The notes beneath the pieces are model-generated. The model searched no databases. It saw nothing but the letters and a program-made list of their open reading frames with translations, and was not told where the DNA came from. Source: Thamnaconus septentrionalis (taxonomy: Eukaryota > Chordata > Actinopteri > Tetraodontiformes > Monacanthidae). Taken from it: a stretch of DNA of 64,000 nucleotides. This document shows positions 1 to 13,700 of this stretch, piece after piece. The stretch lies in assembly GCA_009823395.1 (NCBI GenBank), contig CM020502.1:24391944-24455943 (forward strand). The letters run 5' to 3'. The position numbers and the translations under genes are program-made. Numbering within the stretch: the first letter of the stretch is position 1; each line of letters starts with the position of its first letter.

Positions 1-131
1 GTTCCAGGGCAGGTTAGCTCAAGCCCAGGCTGGATCCAGTATTCTTCTTTTGAGAAGACTGGATCCCCAGAATACCCCCCCAAGATGAATCAATGTCATT
101 GATTGTTTTCTCCTCCCCCGTGCTGCCGCAG

Positions 132-311
132 CTCACGGCAGCGGTGCCTCCTACCAGCGAGTGCCCTCCGTACAGTTAGAGGGCTCCAACTCCCACGAAA
201 AGCTCAACACCAGCCTGCCCTCGGTCAACTGCGGGCCCTGGTGAGACCCGACTCTCCACACACTTCTCATTACACAACCATAGTCACGGCTGAGAGAGTG
301 AACGGGAAACC

Positions 312-348
<37 letters not shown>

Positions 349-1167
349 CCCAGGTACAGCGACAGCAATGGGAACAGCAGAGGGAACAGCCCCAGCCCCG
401 GCGTGTCCGATCAGAGGCCGCGGCCGGTCTCCCTCACAGTGCCGTCGCTGCTGGGCAAAGACTCCTGCTCGCTGTCCCACGGCAGCGCAGGCAGTCTGGT
501 GGAAGCGGTGAGATGAGAATTGTGTTGATGTCCCAATATTTATGGACCTGACTGTATTTTCCATTTAAAGATAAAAACCACATCATTTTGATCTCCTTGC
601 CATGTTGTGTGTCCCGTTCTCACCCCCAAGGTGCTAATTTCAGAGGGTTTGGGCCATTTCGCCCAGGATCCATCGTTCATTGAGGTGACCAAAGCCGAGT
701 TGGCCGACGCCTGCGACATGACCATCGAGGAGATGGAGCACGCCGCCAACAACATCCTCAACGGCAACGCCGCTGCAAACGCCGCGCCTGGCACCTCCTC
801 CGCCCCCCAGCACAGCCCCAACGGCAACCTCGTCCCCTTCCACGCAGCGGCGGCGGCGCTGCACAGGGACCAAGCAGTCGGCGAGGGCGGGGAGGAGGCC
901 GGAGGTAGCAGAGGCTCCATCCACGGGCCTTCCTCGGTGGAGGAGCGACAAGTCCTGCTGGCAGAAGGGAGGGGTCAGGACGAGGAGGAGGAGGAGGAGG
1001 GGGAGGATGAGGAGGAGGAGGAAGAGGAGAGGCAGCGGGGGGAGGCCGAGGCGGACGAGGAGGGGCGCGGCCACAGAGGTTCGGCGGCGGTGGTGGTGGG
1101 CGGAGCCCGGCAGCGGAACAGCGGGCTGCTGGAGGACGAGGACATGGAGTGCGTGACCAGTTTGTAG
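132..1167 (+). CDS. cacna1c: L-type voltage-gated calcium channel alpha-1C subunit (Cav1.2), C-terminal end, partial
   Basis: The last three coding exons are 132-240, 354-507 and 631-1167, with GTGAG donors at 241 and 508 and AG acceptors before 354 and 631; phases join without a break. About 265 residues of the cytoplasmic distal C-terminus are visible. Diagnostic blocks are [57 protein letters not shown] and SPNGNLVPF. The last of these fits Cav1.2 better than the Cav1.3 paralogue, and the protein ends in VTSL, like the VSSL end of mammalian Cav1.2. In the family this part is the autoregulatory distal C-terminus of the plasma-membrane channel that carries depolarisation-triggered Ca2+ influx in heart, muscle and neurons. 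Unusual features are a long Glu/Asp run (about 979-1062) and a 113-bp intron whose 3' part is a CTGT repeat. The gene continues to the left of the window. Paralogue copy (a or b) cannot be decided. Confidence 0.92.
311..349 (+). repeat. (CTGT)n microsatellite in a cacna1c intron
   Basis: About nine CTGT units fill the 3' part of the 113-bp intron at 241-353 and stop just before the CAG acceptor, so the repeat also serves as the polypyrimidine tract. Confidence 0.9.
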
Positions 1168-1291
1168 GAGTTGTGTTGGCCCCGCCCACTCCACCCCACC
1201 CCCTTCTGACATCATCAGAGACTGACGCTGGTCAGCGCACGTGTGCAACCGCCGCCACAGCTGGACTCAACTGTCTGTCCCCGCCCCTCCC

Positions 1292-1342
<51 letters not shown>

Positions 1343-3158
1343 GGCCGTTCACGCAACTTTAAACACCTGGTTACGGCTTTGTCGGTTTCTATGAGTTTTT
1401 ATGTGTGAATATTTGTAGTAAAATATGCCACAATATACTCTATACTATCTGAGTGTGCGCCTGTGTGCGAGTGTGCGCGCGCACGCGAGAGAGAGAGCGA
1501 GAGAGAGAGAGAGAGAGAGATCTACGTTTTTGTTTTTTTCTCCGTGCGACCGCGTGTGTCTGAGTGTGTCTCTAAAGTGCCTCACAGTTTTTTCATGTCC
1601 TCAAAATGTGCGCAGAGCGGGACGGGTTGGAGGGAAAGAATGAGGGACAGAAAGAAGACAAACAAAATGGAGAGGGGAGAAACACGCAGCAGGAAGTGGT
1701 CTCTCGGGTTTCCTGTCGTCGCCATGGTGGTTTTCATTTCTTCTGCCTCCTTTTTTCCTTGTGTTTGTCTCATCGTGACACGTGCGGGTGGGGGAGGAGG
1801 GGGCGCCGTGAAGCCAGGCAGGGGGACAGCAGACAGGCGAGTGGGACAGGAGGGGTTGGGGTGGGTTGCCACTGGCCTGTGGGGTCAAAGGTCAACCTCT
1901 CCCTCTTTGGTTCAAGTTCAAAAAAAAAAAAAAAAAAAAGGCAGGGGTTTGGAAAACCCTGTTTGGAATCTCGCAGGTGTTTTTTTTTTCATTTATTTTA
2001 TTCCCTCCTCTTCCAAAGCTTAAGGAACCTTGGAGCACTGCCCTGCCAGCCGGGGGTATCGGGACAGGGGGGGGGGGTTAGTGAGGGACGGACCGACTGG
2101 GCCTGCGTGGAGCCCCTCCGCCTGCTGCACCTGCCCCAGCGAAAGAGACAAGAACACCTTGACCTGGCTCCGCACCCTTCCCCCTGCCTCCCCCAACCAC
2201 TTCCTGCCTCCAACAGGAAACGGAAGGGAGGCTTTTCGGGGCAGCAGTAGCGAGCCCTCCCCACCACCACCACCACCACCACCACCCTCTTTTTCTGCCT
2301 CACACCTCGCCGCTCCTCCCTCCTCCCTCCTCTGCAATTCCCATCACCTTTTTTTTTTTTGTTTATTTGATTGTTTTTGTTTGTTTGTTTTTTTTAAATC
2401 TTTTCCAGCCCTGGGGAGGCGTCTGACAGGGTGGGAGCGACGGACCCCTCCCACCCCACCCCCCCAAAAAAAAAGAAAATACACGGCAAACGGACTTTTC
2501 CAAGACCCTCGTCTCTTCCTCTGAGCGTGGGAAATTCTTTTGGATTTTTGCTGCCACACACACACACACACACATACACACTCTCCACAGACCACACCCA
2601 CTATGTACTCAACAGTTTGATATTGTGCAAAACTGGCTAGCCATGACTAATTTTGTGTTTTCTTTTCATGATATGTTATGGGTTTTAATTTATCCTTGAT
2701 TTGTTTTGCACAATCGGGGTGCTGGTCTTATAAATGTATTTTTGGGCTCAGTTTTATTTTAGGAGAACTCTTAAGAGGTTTTAAGTAACGAAGCAGGGCG
2801 TCATGTCTGCGTGCGAGTGTATAAAGGAAAAAAAGGGGGTGGGAAATTCTATATTTGTGCGTGCGGGTGTGTGCGCGCCTGCGTTTTAGTACAGGATGTG
2901 TGCAAAAAAACCCAACGTGTGCGATAGCGAGTATCTAAAAGAGAGGGTCTTTCTGTCTATCAGTATGCACCTTTTACAGATTGTATCTATTTATTTATTT
3001 ATTTTTCCCAGAAGAGAAAAAAAAATGTGTGCGAGGATGCGGGCGCGTGAGAATGTGTGTGTTTACTTATGTATTCTAAAAAGCTGATTTTAAGCCTAGA
3101 CAGTAAATTAAGGTAGCATTAAATTTATGGTATTGTGTGCGTGTGCATGAGAGAGGGC

Positions 3159-3160
<2 letters not shown>

Positions 3161-3233
<73 letters not shown>
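3161..3233 (+). repeat. (GT)n microsatellite
   Basis: A pure GT run of about 36 units lies in the presumed cacna1c 3' UTR. Smaller CA runs occur at about 1299-1340 and 3688-3733. Confidence 0.95.
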
Positions 3234-3234
<1 letters not shown>

Positions 3235-3686
3235 AAATGGGCCTCAACACAGGGTCACCATGGACAGGCATGCTTCCAAAGCTTTGCTTTTTCTTTAGCA
3301 CGGTTTTTTACTTTTTAGCCAAGCTGCAGAGTCAGAAGTCGCCACATCTATGAAAAATTTAGTCATTGCATAACTTTTCCTTTCTTTTTTTTTCGATTTG
3401 TTTTTTTTCCTGTTTTTGGAGGTATTAAGGTTAAGTTTACAGCAGCGATTATTTCCGGCATTGTAGCTTGGCCAGGAAGTTTGAAAGCCTTTGGGGCGTC
3501 TTCTGCTGCTTTCTTCCTCTTCTTCTTCTTCTCCTTCTCCTTCTTCTGTTTTTTTCCCTCTTCTTCACGGTGGATGACCTGCTCTGAGCGACAGAAGCAA
3601 CCAAATCCGCACTGCCAACGGCGCCTCGTAAATTTGAACTGCGGGGATGAGGCCCTCATAGTTTAGGCTGCAAGGCACCACCATCA

Positions 3687-3735
<49 letters not shown>

Positions 3736-5156
3736 CGATGCATCATTTAATCATAGTTTTGAATCTCCAGATGTAAGACCACTACTACTAGGGCTGGTGT
3801 ACAGATGCTGCAAGACCTCTGAAATCACATCCCTTTGTCCGGGGTCTGCTCATGTCACTAAATAAATGTTACCATCATCATTATTATTATTATTATTATT
3901 ATATTTTTGACATTGTTTGAATTAAAATCTGTGATTAGTTAAACAAAATGCTGAAAAAGGGAATTCGCTGGGAATTTCATCAGATGACATTTTGCAAAAA
4001 TGTGGATTGCCATCAGAAAATCATCTTAGAGTGAAGTTCTGTCCTGGTTGTTGCCCTGGCGTGTTTTCCTCTATTCCACAGGCGATTTGATTTCCTCGTA
4101 ATGTATTTAAGGTAGCATGCTGACGTTGACTTTTCTCTACTACGGCACAGGTTTGAACCTCAGGCCTCAGTACTTAACGCAGGGCGCACATCTCTTTTCT
4201 CTTCTGTCCTCAGAGAACACCCCTCCACCCCTCCCTCGTGTCCCCGTCTTATCTTTACTGTGTCATTTTCGTCGTGTGGGGCTTTTGGTTTTTTCCAGTA
4301 TTCCGGTTGACACGTCCTCGAAGAACGTGGGGTAAAAAAAAACCCAGAGTGACGCCACCGAAACAATCCCAAAAACGATCTCAAACTTGCTTCCGCAAGC
4401 TACCAAGTCAACTGTTTCTTTTGATCAGGCTGGTCTGCGGGCGTGGTCAACGCTGTATCTGCAACTCGACGGGAAGTACCTCAAAAACGTCACTTTAAAA
4501 ACACTGAAGTCCCTCCCAGAGGCGCCATTAGCTGTCCAGGACTTCCAGCTGAGTTCTCGTTAGCGGCCTCCATACAGCAGGTGTGTGTAGGGGAGAGGGG
4601 TGATGTAGGAACACACTGCCACACAGTGAATCCTGTGCTAGGAACACTTCTGACATTATTATGCAATGCTCAACGTGGATGTTGCTTTTCTTGAGTGGCG
4701 GCACTCGTGATTGTTCTGTGACCCCACTTGCCCCACTTCTTCTACCCTGAAGAAGTTTGTACCGTCACAGGATAGACTCTCCCTGACGCAAAGTATGTCC
4801 CTGTTTATTTATCTGTTTTTAGTCTTTGCTCGGACCTTTGCTGAAACAACCCAGACGATCAGTTTATCGTTTACGCGACTCAGTGCCATTAGCTTATTTG
4901 CTTTTTTTATAGTCAGTATTTTATTATTTAGAAGTGCAGTACAGGTTCAGAAAGCAGTATAGTTTGTGTGTGTGCAGGGAAGCGTCAGTGTTGACTCTTT
5001 AAAGCAGGAAGCTGTCTCACTCAAGTTTTCACACGATGAATTGTCTCTGCAAAAAAGTCCATGCAGTCTAAATGACATTGAAATCTGCTTGACCACAGGG
5101 TTAGAGAAGCATTTAATTGTTCTGAAGTCTATTTGGCAAAGTCTGTTTGTTTTTTT

Positions 5157-5406
5157 TTAAAGGTCCCATATTGAAATAGCTGGACAAAACACATTTTCTT
5201 GTTCTTGCAAAAACATTCAGTTTGAGCTTCATGCAAAAATGTTTCTTCCTTTGTTAAACTTGCAACATTTTTCCTGATGATAGTAAACAATGCAAAACTT
5301 GATGATAAATAATGAAAAATTCAAGCTTGGCTGAGTTATCAGTTAATATTGTGACATCACAAGGGGCAGATTTTTCTGTTATTTTAAATAATAAGGGACC
5401 TTTTAA
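5157..5406. mobile_element. Short inverted-repeat element (MITE-like), about 250 bp
   Basis: The left end TTAAAGGTCCCATATT at 5157 is mirrored on the opposite strand by TTAAAAGGTCCCTTATT ending at 5406, with one substitution and one extra base. The interior is AT-rich and non-coding. The terminal inverted repeats starting in TTAA and the size suggest a non-autonomous DNA transposon. The family is not identified. Confidence 0.6.
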
Positions 5407-8400
5407 CGATCAGCTATGAATGTCACAGTAAAATGGAAGAAAAGTTCCTACTTGTATTTTTACATTTCTTTAAATTAGAGAGATAGCATTTTTTTTTATT
5501 ATTATTACAGCCTTAAAAACCGTCAGAAATATTCATTGTCCCCTCAAACACGGCTAAAGATGCAGAACGCCTACATGCAGTCAGCACATAAAACCTTTTA
5601 TTCGTTGTGTTTTCCATCCTACAGAGACTTGCGGACCTGGAGAGCTCACATGCATATCAAAAGTGCCAAACTAGGCCGTGTTGTGTGTTTAAAAACAAAT
5701 AAGAGCCCGTGAGAGAGATTCAGAGGCTTGTGTCGCCCCCTTGTGTAATGGAGAAACATTGTTTTTTATTAGTGTCATTATTATAATTATTTATTTTTGT
5801 TGTCCGTACAGGTTAAGCATGGACTCTGAGATGTTGTGTTGCAGTATTTGGTATGAGTGGGTGCTGCATCCCGCATCCCACAAGATATGCAAAAACAATG
5901 CAATAACTTTGACTGTATACAAGGTTCCCAGAGTAAATGTACTTGTGAAAAGTGAGTTTAAAAAAAAAAAAAAAAAGGGTCAGCCGATATAATTTATTTT
6001 TACTCTTTGTTGCATTTTAAAGTATTCGTATTGGTTCTCCTGCCAGAGAAACCTAGCATACTTGAAATCAGGTACATGACAGTGCAGTATAGGTATGGAT
6101 GTGTTTGTCTGTCGTTCTCGTACCGAGTGTTGGATTCGTGCCGATGCTTGTGCTTCAACATGCAGCCAGTAAAATACCCAAAATGAACATATTTGTCCCA
6201 TTAATCATCCTGTTGGCTTTTGCATAGACTGAGGTGGTTGTGCTGCTGCTGGTAGTGGGTGGTCCATTCTTTTCTCTGCTGCGCAGCATCCGTGCTGACA
6301 CATTGTGTGCAAGGCACTGCTGTTTTAAATCAGGTTCATCCTCACTGCATCCCACAGTAACGTAGCTCTCCTTTATCAAGCGTCAGCCCAAAACACAATG
6401 CAAGTCACTATTTCTGCATTGGCATGGACAGCAGTAAGGGTAGAGGTGCTTTTGCATATCTTGTGTCTTTGAGGCTCTTTGGTTCAGTACCGTTTTTTTT
6501 TAAAGGCGTAGTCAAGTCATAACGATGGTCAGCAGTTGAGCAATGAAACAATCTTGAGCGTTTTATTCCCCAGCTATCTACAACGGTCTTGTTATCTTTT
6601 CCTTTTCCTCTTACACACTTTGGAATAATGATGAGAAGGATTCAAGTGGTCTCAGAGTAGGTAGCAGACACCACTGCAGATTTACAGACTCGGCTGTACA
6701 TCAAGTACAACATGTTGAAGGGCATAGGACTAAATGTTTTAATATGAAGTATATCTCCCCCTCCTTCAACCCCCAAATTTGTAAGCAGAAGTGGGAGGAT
6801 GAAGGTTTAGACAATCTTATTAAAATTGATGGTCTTGTTTTTTTGTTTTTGTTTTATTTTATTTTTTTTTGTGGGACGACTAATGGAAATTCCAGCAGGT
6901 TTTATACATACAAGTGCATGGGGTTTCTCCCTCTTCCTGGCTGGGGATGTAAAGTTGTGACACCTTTTGGCCCCACCACTAGCCAATGATTGTATATTTT
7001 TATATATCACACTATAGCAAGACATATATGGATATATAAAATGGATATTTATTCACCAGAATGTTTAAGGAGAGAGAAAAAACACTTATTTGGGGATGTA
7101 TTTATTTAAATTGTCTTTCCTTGATAATGTCACGTTGGCCTGCTGAGTGAGGGTCACTGTGGATTTATTGAAGAACCTCCCCATCAGAGGCAGAAGAACG
7201 TATTGTATTTATATATACTGAATAAGGAACATAGTATGTTTAAGCTGATGGCATGTTACCAAATGAAATTTTAGGCGGTTTCTCTACAGGCTCTGATAGA
7301 TTAGCTGCCAGACTTCTAGTTTCTTTTTTTTAATTTTTCTTATCCATAAAAGTAAGAAGAAGCAGAAAGGCCGCACTTTGGATTATGAGAAAAAAAAAAT
7401 TCTAGCAGTTCTGCTACTATTTTGAAAAATAATAATCTTTCTAATGCATTTGTGTGTCTGTTTCTAGTCGTGTGTAGTGTCCTGGAACCTACCAGCAGCC
7501 TGCCGGTGCCAGTCTGGACGTTACTGTAGCACTGAGAGACCGGTCCCTCTTTCACTGGTCCCGCATCACAAGCGCACTGTACACATTTCTTGAGGGAAAA
7601 AATGCATTATTCTTGCTGTTGAAGACAACAAACCAAAACCAAAAAAAAAAAAAAAAAAATCCACCTGTCAAGGACTAGATCTTGCTATGCTTCGAGCCAT
7701 GAACGTCATGTAGCTTCAGGTTTTTTTGTTTTTTTTTAGTATTATTAGTTCCTCGACAAGAGGACTGAGAGGATTTGAAAAACGTTCAGCTGCCAAACAT
7801 ATCAAGGCAGCGATGAACAAACAATTTGTATTTAGTCTGGAGTGGAAAAAAATCTCTTTAAAAAAATAATACTATTTATACCATTTTAGAGTTGCTGACT
7901 TCATCCCAACAGCTCAGATGTTTCTTTATGAAGAGCTGATTTCCAAGCACCTGAAAGAATCTCAAGCTGCTCAGCGTCGAGAGAGAAAAGATGGTATCCA
8001 ACAGGCTTTAACAAATATAGTATTTTAAACGTGCCATTTAATGAGTGTCATAGCTTACGTGTTCGCACAGTGTGTTGGCCACCAGAGGGAGCTGTAGGCG
8101 TCCCTCAGTGGATTTGCCATTCCTGCGGCGTATAGATTGTTTTTAAACAAAGTGTCTGTTGCTCAATATTTGATCCTGACTAAAGTATTTTAAGAGGAAT
8201 ATTTTGAATACATTTTTTTTTTAATTTGCCTTCGTGTGTCGAGGCAGAGAGCTGCATCGCCTGTTCTTCAATTTAAAATTTTGAATTATCACAATAATAA
8301 TCTATACCCCCATCTGGAGAGTTTAGAGATGATGGACAGGCCTTTTTGTCTTGAAGATGTACAGATATTTTATTGGGAGCCAAGGTCAAAGAAGGAATAT

Positions 8401-9970
8401 ATTATGAATGGTCTTCTGCTTTAGGTGCGTAAATATGAATATATATCTATAGAGAGAGGGCGAGAAAGAAAGATTGATGGCTTTGCAGATGTTAAGAAAG
8501 AGGTATAGGGCAAAATGTTATTTTTTTTCTGAATCACAGTCGTGTGGCTGTGGGATTCCAGAGATCCACCGCCTGATCTAGTTGTAGTTGTTCGAAACAC
8601 CACTGAGTTTTGAAGGAAACCAGCGAGTGTATTTGCTGCTTTGGCCCATCTGACTTTCTAAATATAGGCAAAATTGTAGTTTAAATTTGAAGGTTATTTC
8701 AATCTGTAGGTTGGGGAAGATTTCTTGGTAGGCCAGTCGTATCCGCCTCACCCACTGTGACCCAGCGCCCCCTTACTTGATGATGCAGGCTGAGGGTCCC
8801 ATGCACCCGCTGCTTCTCCCTGACTTCACCGATTGCTGCACCTCAAACGACACAAACTCCGCCCCTTGAATGTAGGAGGCAGCCGCTGGGAAATCGTCTG
8901 CCTTTTTTGTAGCCCTTTGTGCAAGAAAATGGGGAATTCTATTAATTATCTTTAGTACGGAATATCTAGTTTGACTGCCATCACCCAATTCACGCCCCTC
9001 TGCTCCTGACCGACCAGGCGTCTCTGTCCTCCACCGTCCTGTAGTGTCTCGCCACCGCATCCACAGTCTCAGCTCGCCGCTCTCACAGGGGACCCGACAG
9101 GAAGTGAGCCGTGTCGTTTCCTCCTTCCTCCCCCGCAGGAGGGCGGGAAAGAGGTCCGTCGTTAATCCTGGAGTTTATTTCGCCGGAGGTGTTCACACAG
9201 AGACCAGTTTGTTGTAATATTATAAGTGATGCTACTGTTAAGTGTAGTCATTAATAACAGCACTATATATGGTCAAAAAAACAAAACAATGAACTAGAGT
9301 GTGTTATTGTTCTTGCGGTAGCTTTGGAGGCAGGTGGCCACTTTGTAACTTGAGTTCCTTGACATAAGCCGCTCTCCCCTCCGCTGTGAGGGATGTCATT
9401 GGGTTTTTCTGTTGTCGTTTTTGGGTTGTTGTTTTTTCTAGGTTGCTAAGCGACAAACGGCCCAACATTATTTGGTTCCCTCAGTGACAACTGCATGGTC
9501 TCACGGTTGACACGCCCTTTCATTTTGTTTTCTTCTACTCCGCCACCTACTTCTTCTTTTTCTTCTTCTGCGTCTTTCTTTTTTCCAAAAGGAGAGTTCT
9601 TGATTTCCTTTTTAATTTTCATTCATTTCATTTTAGATTTTAGAAGAGGAAAGAATACAAATCAAATAAATCAGAATATTAATTCAATCACCTTTTCTAC
9701 TCCTATTTTCAATAAAAAGTAAAATGGACAAAAAAAAATAAAAAGTTAATTTGTAAATAAGTTATGTACAGTTTGTATCTGTAACTTGTCAGTCTGTCAT
9801 TGGTGACAGAGTCTGTCTTGCTTATAACGCACGCTACCAGTAAATAAAAAAAAGGAAAAAGTATATTTAGACTGTATGGTCCCTTGAAAGCAAGTTTTAA
9901 ATTAATATCTGATGTATATTCCTGTAACATTGCATTTTTATCTGAGGAATGATGTTATTAAAAAATTGCA

Positions 9971-9976
9971 AATAAA
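9971..9976 (+). terminator. cacna1c: Candidate distal poly(A) signal of cacna1c
   Basis: AATAAA is the last hexamer of a cluster (others near 9711, 9737 and 9843) before the opposite-strand 3' end of the neighbouring zinc-finger gene. A GT/T-rich stretch follows within about 40 bp. Confidence 0.45.
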
Positions 9977-10323
9977 TTGCATTTCCTACAGCTTCTGTTT
10001 GCACTTTCCCCTCTCTTTCCAGGCCTTCAAAAAGAATCAGCGCCATCCGGTGGTAAGAAAAAATATTGACAATGATCTTTGACATTAATCCCTGTTTTAA
10101 GAGCGCAGCTCCACGTTGTTGGCCACTGTGGTAACATAGTAGAACAACATAGCCACCGTGCTACCAGAAGAGCCGCAATACAAATGTGTAGCATTAGTGT
10201 ACCAAAACACAACAGGTTTTACTACTCTAAATCACTAAAACATATGCATGTTCTATTCCATTTTATGCCAGACCTCTTTAAGCAAGACAAACGACAAAAC
10301 AATTGTCCCACACCTTCAACTTC

Positions 10324-10329
10324 TTTATT
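10324..10329 (-). terminator. Candidate poly(A) signal of the zinc-finger gene
   Basis: TTTATT on the plus strand reads AATAAA on the minus strand, about 450 bp downstream of the zinc-finger gene stop at 10780. It leaves about 350 bp between the two convergent 3' ends, in which I see nothing else. Confidence 0.45.
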
Positions 10330-10779
10330 GATTCACTGCTTGCAAAATGAATCACCTCTTCTAAACTGGTTAGTTTGAGTAGTTAAGTTTGCACACGTCC
10401 ATTTCCACCATAATACTTGAGTTGCATGATGTTGCGTGAGTAAAATCTCAACTTGCAGGTATTTAGAAAACACATTTACAGGCACAACGTGGAGGAAAAA
10501 TTAAAATGGAGTCAGCGGCGTTCAGGTGTACTTGTGCACATAAATTTAGCACTTCCTGTGCAAAACGCAGCGTGTATTTTTGTTGTGATCGTCATTGACA
10601 CTGGCTTATGACCATGCAATGCTTGATGTAGAAATTTGAACAAAGGCAACAAGGTGACAAAAAATACCCCAAAAAAAAAGAACGAATTTTCTAAATGAGC
10701 TCTGCAGTCTGAACTGGTACTTAAGGCGTTTAGCAAAAAACACATTTTGGTGTAGAAACAGGTGGTGAAAACGCCAACG

Positions 10780-13700
10780 TCACGCGCTGCTCTCCGGCTT
10801 GTGGGTGGTCATGTGACGCTTCATGTTGCCCCGCTGGGAGAAGTCCTTCCCACAGTCAGGACACTTGAACGGCTTGGCACCGTTGTGGCTCAGCCGGTGC
10901 CTCTTCAGGCAGTTCAGGGTGAGGAAGCGCTTGGGGCACTCGGCGCACAGGTAGGGCCGCTCGCCGGTGTGCGAGCGCGTGTGCACGTTCAGGTGACTCT
11001 TGCAGGAGAAGCCCTTTCCGCAGCGGACGCAGGTGTACGGCGTCTCGCCCGTGTGGCTGCGGGTGTGCAGCAGCAGCTCGCCCGACGACAGGAAGGACTT
11101 GCCGCACGTGGTGCACAGATAGTTCCTCTCGCCCCGGTGCATCTGCATGTGCCTGGTGATGCCGGTCTTGCTGAAGCCCTTCCCGCAAACGGCGCACAGG
11201 GTGAAGGGCCCCTCGTGCAGCCGCTGGTGCTGCCTGAGGGAGTAACCGCACAGGAAGGCCTTCTTGCACTTGGCGCAGGTGAAGTTGCGGCCCTTCTTGT
11301 GCAGCCGCTGGTGCTGGTAGTAGCCCGAGAGGCTGGTGAAGCCCTTCTCGCACTGGCCGCAGCTGTACGCGAAGCTGTGGAGCCGGATGTGGGTCTTCAG
11401 CTGATTCGGGTGCTCGAACACTTTGCTGCACTTGCTGCATTTGGTCTTGTCCTCCGTGAAGTTTTTGCTGACGGGCCTGGTGCTCAGGAAGCGTTTGTCT
11501 TCGGCCGCCGGCTCCTTCCGTCTCCGCTGCGCTTTGTTCTCCGAGTCGCGCCTCTTCTGGGCACTTTGTTGAATTTTTGCTCTGCAATTTTTAAGATTCT
11601 GGTTCCCCTTTTCCTCTAATTCGCCTCCTTGTTTCAGCTTTTTGGCAGCTCGGCTTTCTAAAGCTTTTCTCTGAATTGTTTTTTCAAAAGAGGTTGTGCG
11701 GTGCTTCTTCTGGATGTGCTCTTGCACTCTCCTAATCAATCTGTGAGTGTAAGAACACTGTGGGCAGGTAAATAGGCTGGACGCTCCACCTGGGGGACGA
11801 CAAGTAATGAGAAAATTAGAGAGACGATTGTTTGGACCGGCGTCCGTCCTACTAGCACTTCTCCCGCTGGGATTTTTCTGACCTGATTCCATTTTTGGCA
11901 ACCAGTCAACTGAAGCAGCATTTGAGCTTTTCCTTTTGTCTTCTTCTGAATCCTCCCCCGCTACTGTATCTTCCTCATCAGTGTAATCCTCATCATCATC
12001 ATCATCATTGTGACTCTCGGTGCCCTTGCTGACACCATTTGAACCGGGGAGGCCCAAGGTGGGCAGAAGCAGATCTTCGGGGCGGCTGTTAGAAGCTGCA
12101 GCACGTAAAAAAAAAATAAATAAATAAGATGAGATAACAAACAAACATCTGTCATCCCTTCAGATTTTTCCCACGTGTAACTCACTTGTGCTGAGATTCC
12201 CCAGCTGTGCGTGATGAAGCAGCAGTGTCCTAAGGGCCAGAGGCTCGGACAGACTCCGCTCAAATTCTTCCGACAAGGATGCGGTTTCGGTGAGCCACGC
12301 TGCCGTCTGTGGAAGACATGGAAGACACCAGGGTAAGAACCTGAACACACGCCTGATGCCGTGAACTATTTCTGCTTCTTGTTCCTACAGCTGCGTGTAC
12401 CTGTTCCAGGTTCGGGATGGGCAGCAGCTGCTCCAGCTTGAACAGGAACTGAGACACCAGTTGCTTTAGCCGCTTGTCGTAGCTGGAGCCGTAGACTGTG
12501 GGGAAGATGTCCTGCAGCAACAGCACCCGACTGAGATTATCGAGGGGAGTTTCGAGAGATGAGACGCAGTCGTTCCTGCAGCGAGACTCACTTGGAAGAA
12601 CGCCTCCTTTTCAAGAGGGACGTTAAGGAGACTCTGAACCAGGCTGGCAAAGTTCGTGTAAGAGGTCTTCACTTTGTTACCGCTGACCTGCCCAAAGAAT
12701 GCAAATAATGCAATTAGTTTCACTAAACTAATTTCTATGGTCAGCGCTGCCGTCTCTCAGCAAGAAGGTTGTGGGTTCGATTCTGGGCCTGGGGCCTTTC
12801 TGTGTGGAGATTGCATGTTCTGCTGTGTTTGCATGGGTTCTCTCCGGGTTCTCCAGCTTCCTCCCACAGTCCACAAACATGCATGTGAGGTGAATTGGGA
12901 ACTCTAAATTGACCGTAGATGTGTATGTGAGTGTGAATCGTTGTTTGTATCTATGTGGCCCTGCGATACTGGCGACTAGTCCAGAGTAGAAGCGGGCATT
13001 GAAAATGAATGGATGGAAGGATAATTTCTATAGTCTCAAAGTGCAATCTAATTACCAAAGTTGTTCTGTTTTTTTTAACTTGATGTGTACATCCATGTTT
13101 TGCTTCTGGAACAGCCCCCCCACCCCCCGCTTACCATCTGCTCTACAGAGCCAACTTCAGCACTGCATGTGTGGATTTTGTCCAGGTGCTCCTGAATCTT
13201 TTGCAGGTTGGCGACGCCATCGAGGCGACACATTTCGAGGACGAGCTGGAGGAGACAGTAAACCCAAGTGAAGTGTCACATCAAAATATCAGAGCGCTGA
13301 AGCAGAGATGTAATTTATTTAATTGAAAAAAAGAAATAAAAATAAAATAATAATAATGATAAGCAAAACTGCGAAAAACGATTGCAAAGCGTGACAAACA
13401 AGATTGACTGAGGCCTCACCCTCGCCCGCAGGTCCATCGTGAGATGAGCTCTCTGACAGGGACTCAGCAGCTCGGGGACGATGCTCGTCGTCAAGGTGAT
13501 GAAGTCCAGCACCTTGTCGTACTGCAGGACTCTGTTGTGTTGCACGAGCCGCCATATGAAAGCAGACATGAGTCTGACCGGGGGCACAAGGAGCTGCAGG
13601 GAGGCCGGAGGGAGGCCGGAACCTGCGTAGATTTCATTTAAAAACAATAAAACAAAACTAGTTTCAAACATTCAACGCGCCCTTTGGGACAATGTTTGTT

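Larger units (their letters stand above)
1168..9990 (+). other. cacna1c: Putative long 3' UTR of cacna1c
   Basis: After the TAG stop at 1165-1167 there are almost 9 kb without a convincing coding exon on either strand. The sequence is AT-rich and packed with simple repeats: CA at about 1299-1340, GA at 1487-1521, A-run at 1920-1939, GT at 3161-3233, CA at 3688-3733 and an ATT run near 3880-3903. Poly(A) hexamers occur near 3851 and as a cluster from about 9711 to 9976, which would allow short and long 3' UTR forms. Mammalian CACNA1C also has a multi-kilobase 3' UTR. How far the UTR really runs is inference; the part beyond the first hexamer could be plain intergenic DNA. Confidence 0.5.

Noticed and set aside
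10762..11619. 285-codon open frame on the plus strand opposite the zinc fingers
   Set aside because: It is the antisense shadow of the repeated finger codons (Leu/Ala/Val-rich) and has no splice or family support.
12774..12783. tRNA gene suggested by the GGTTCGATTC B box
   Set aside because: The box belongs to the tRNA-derived head of a SINE; no complete cloverleaf can be formed.
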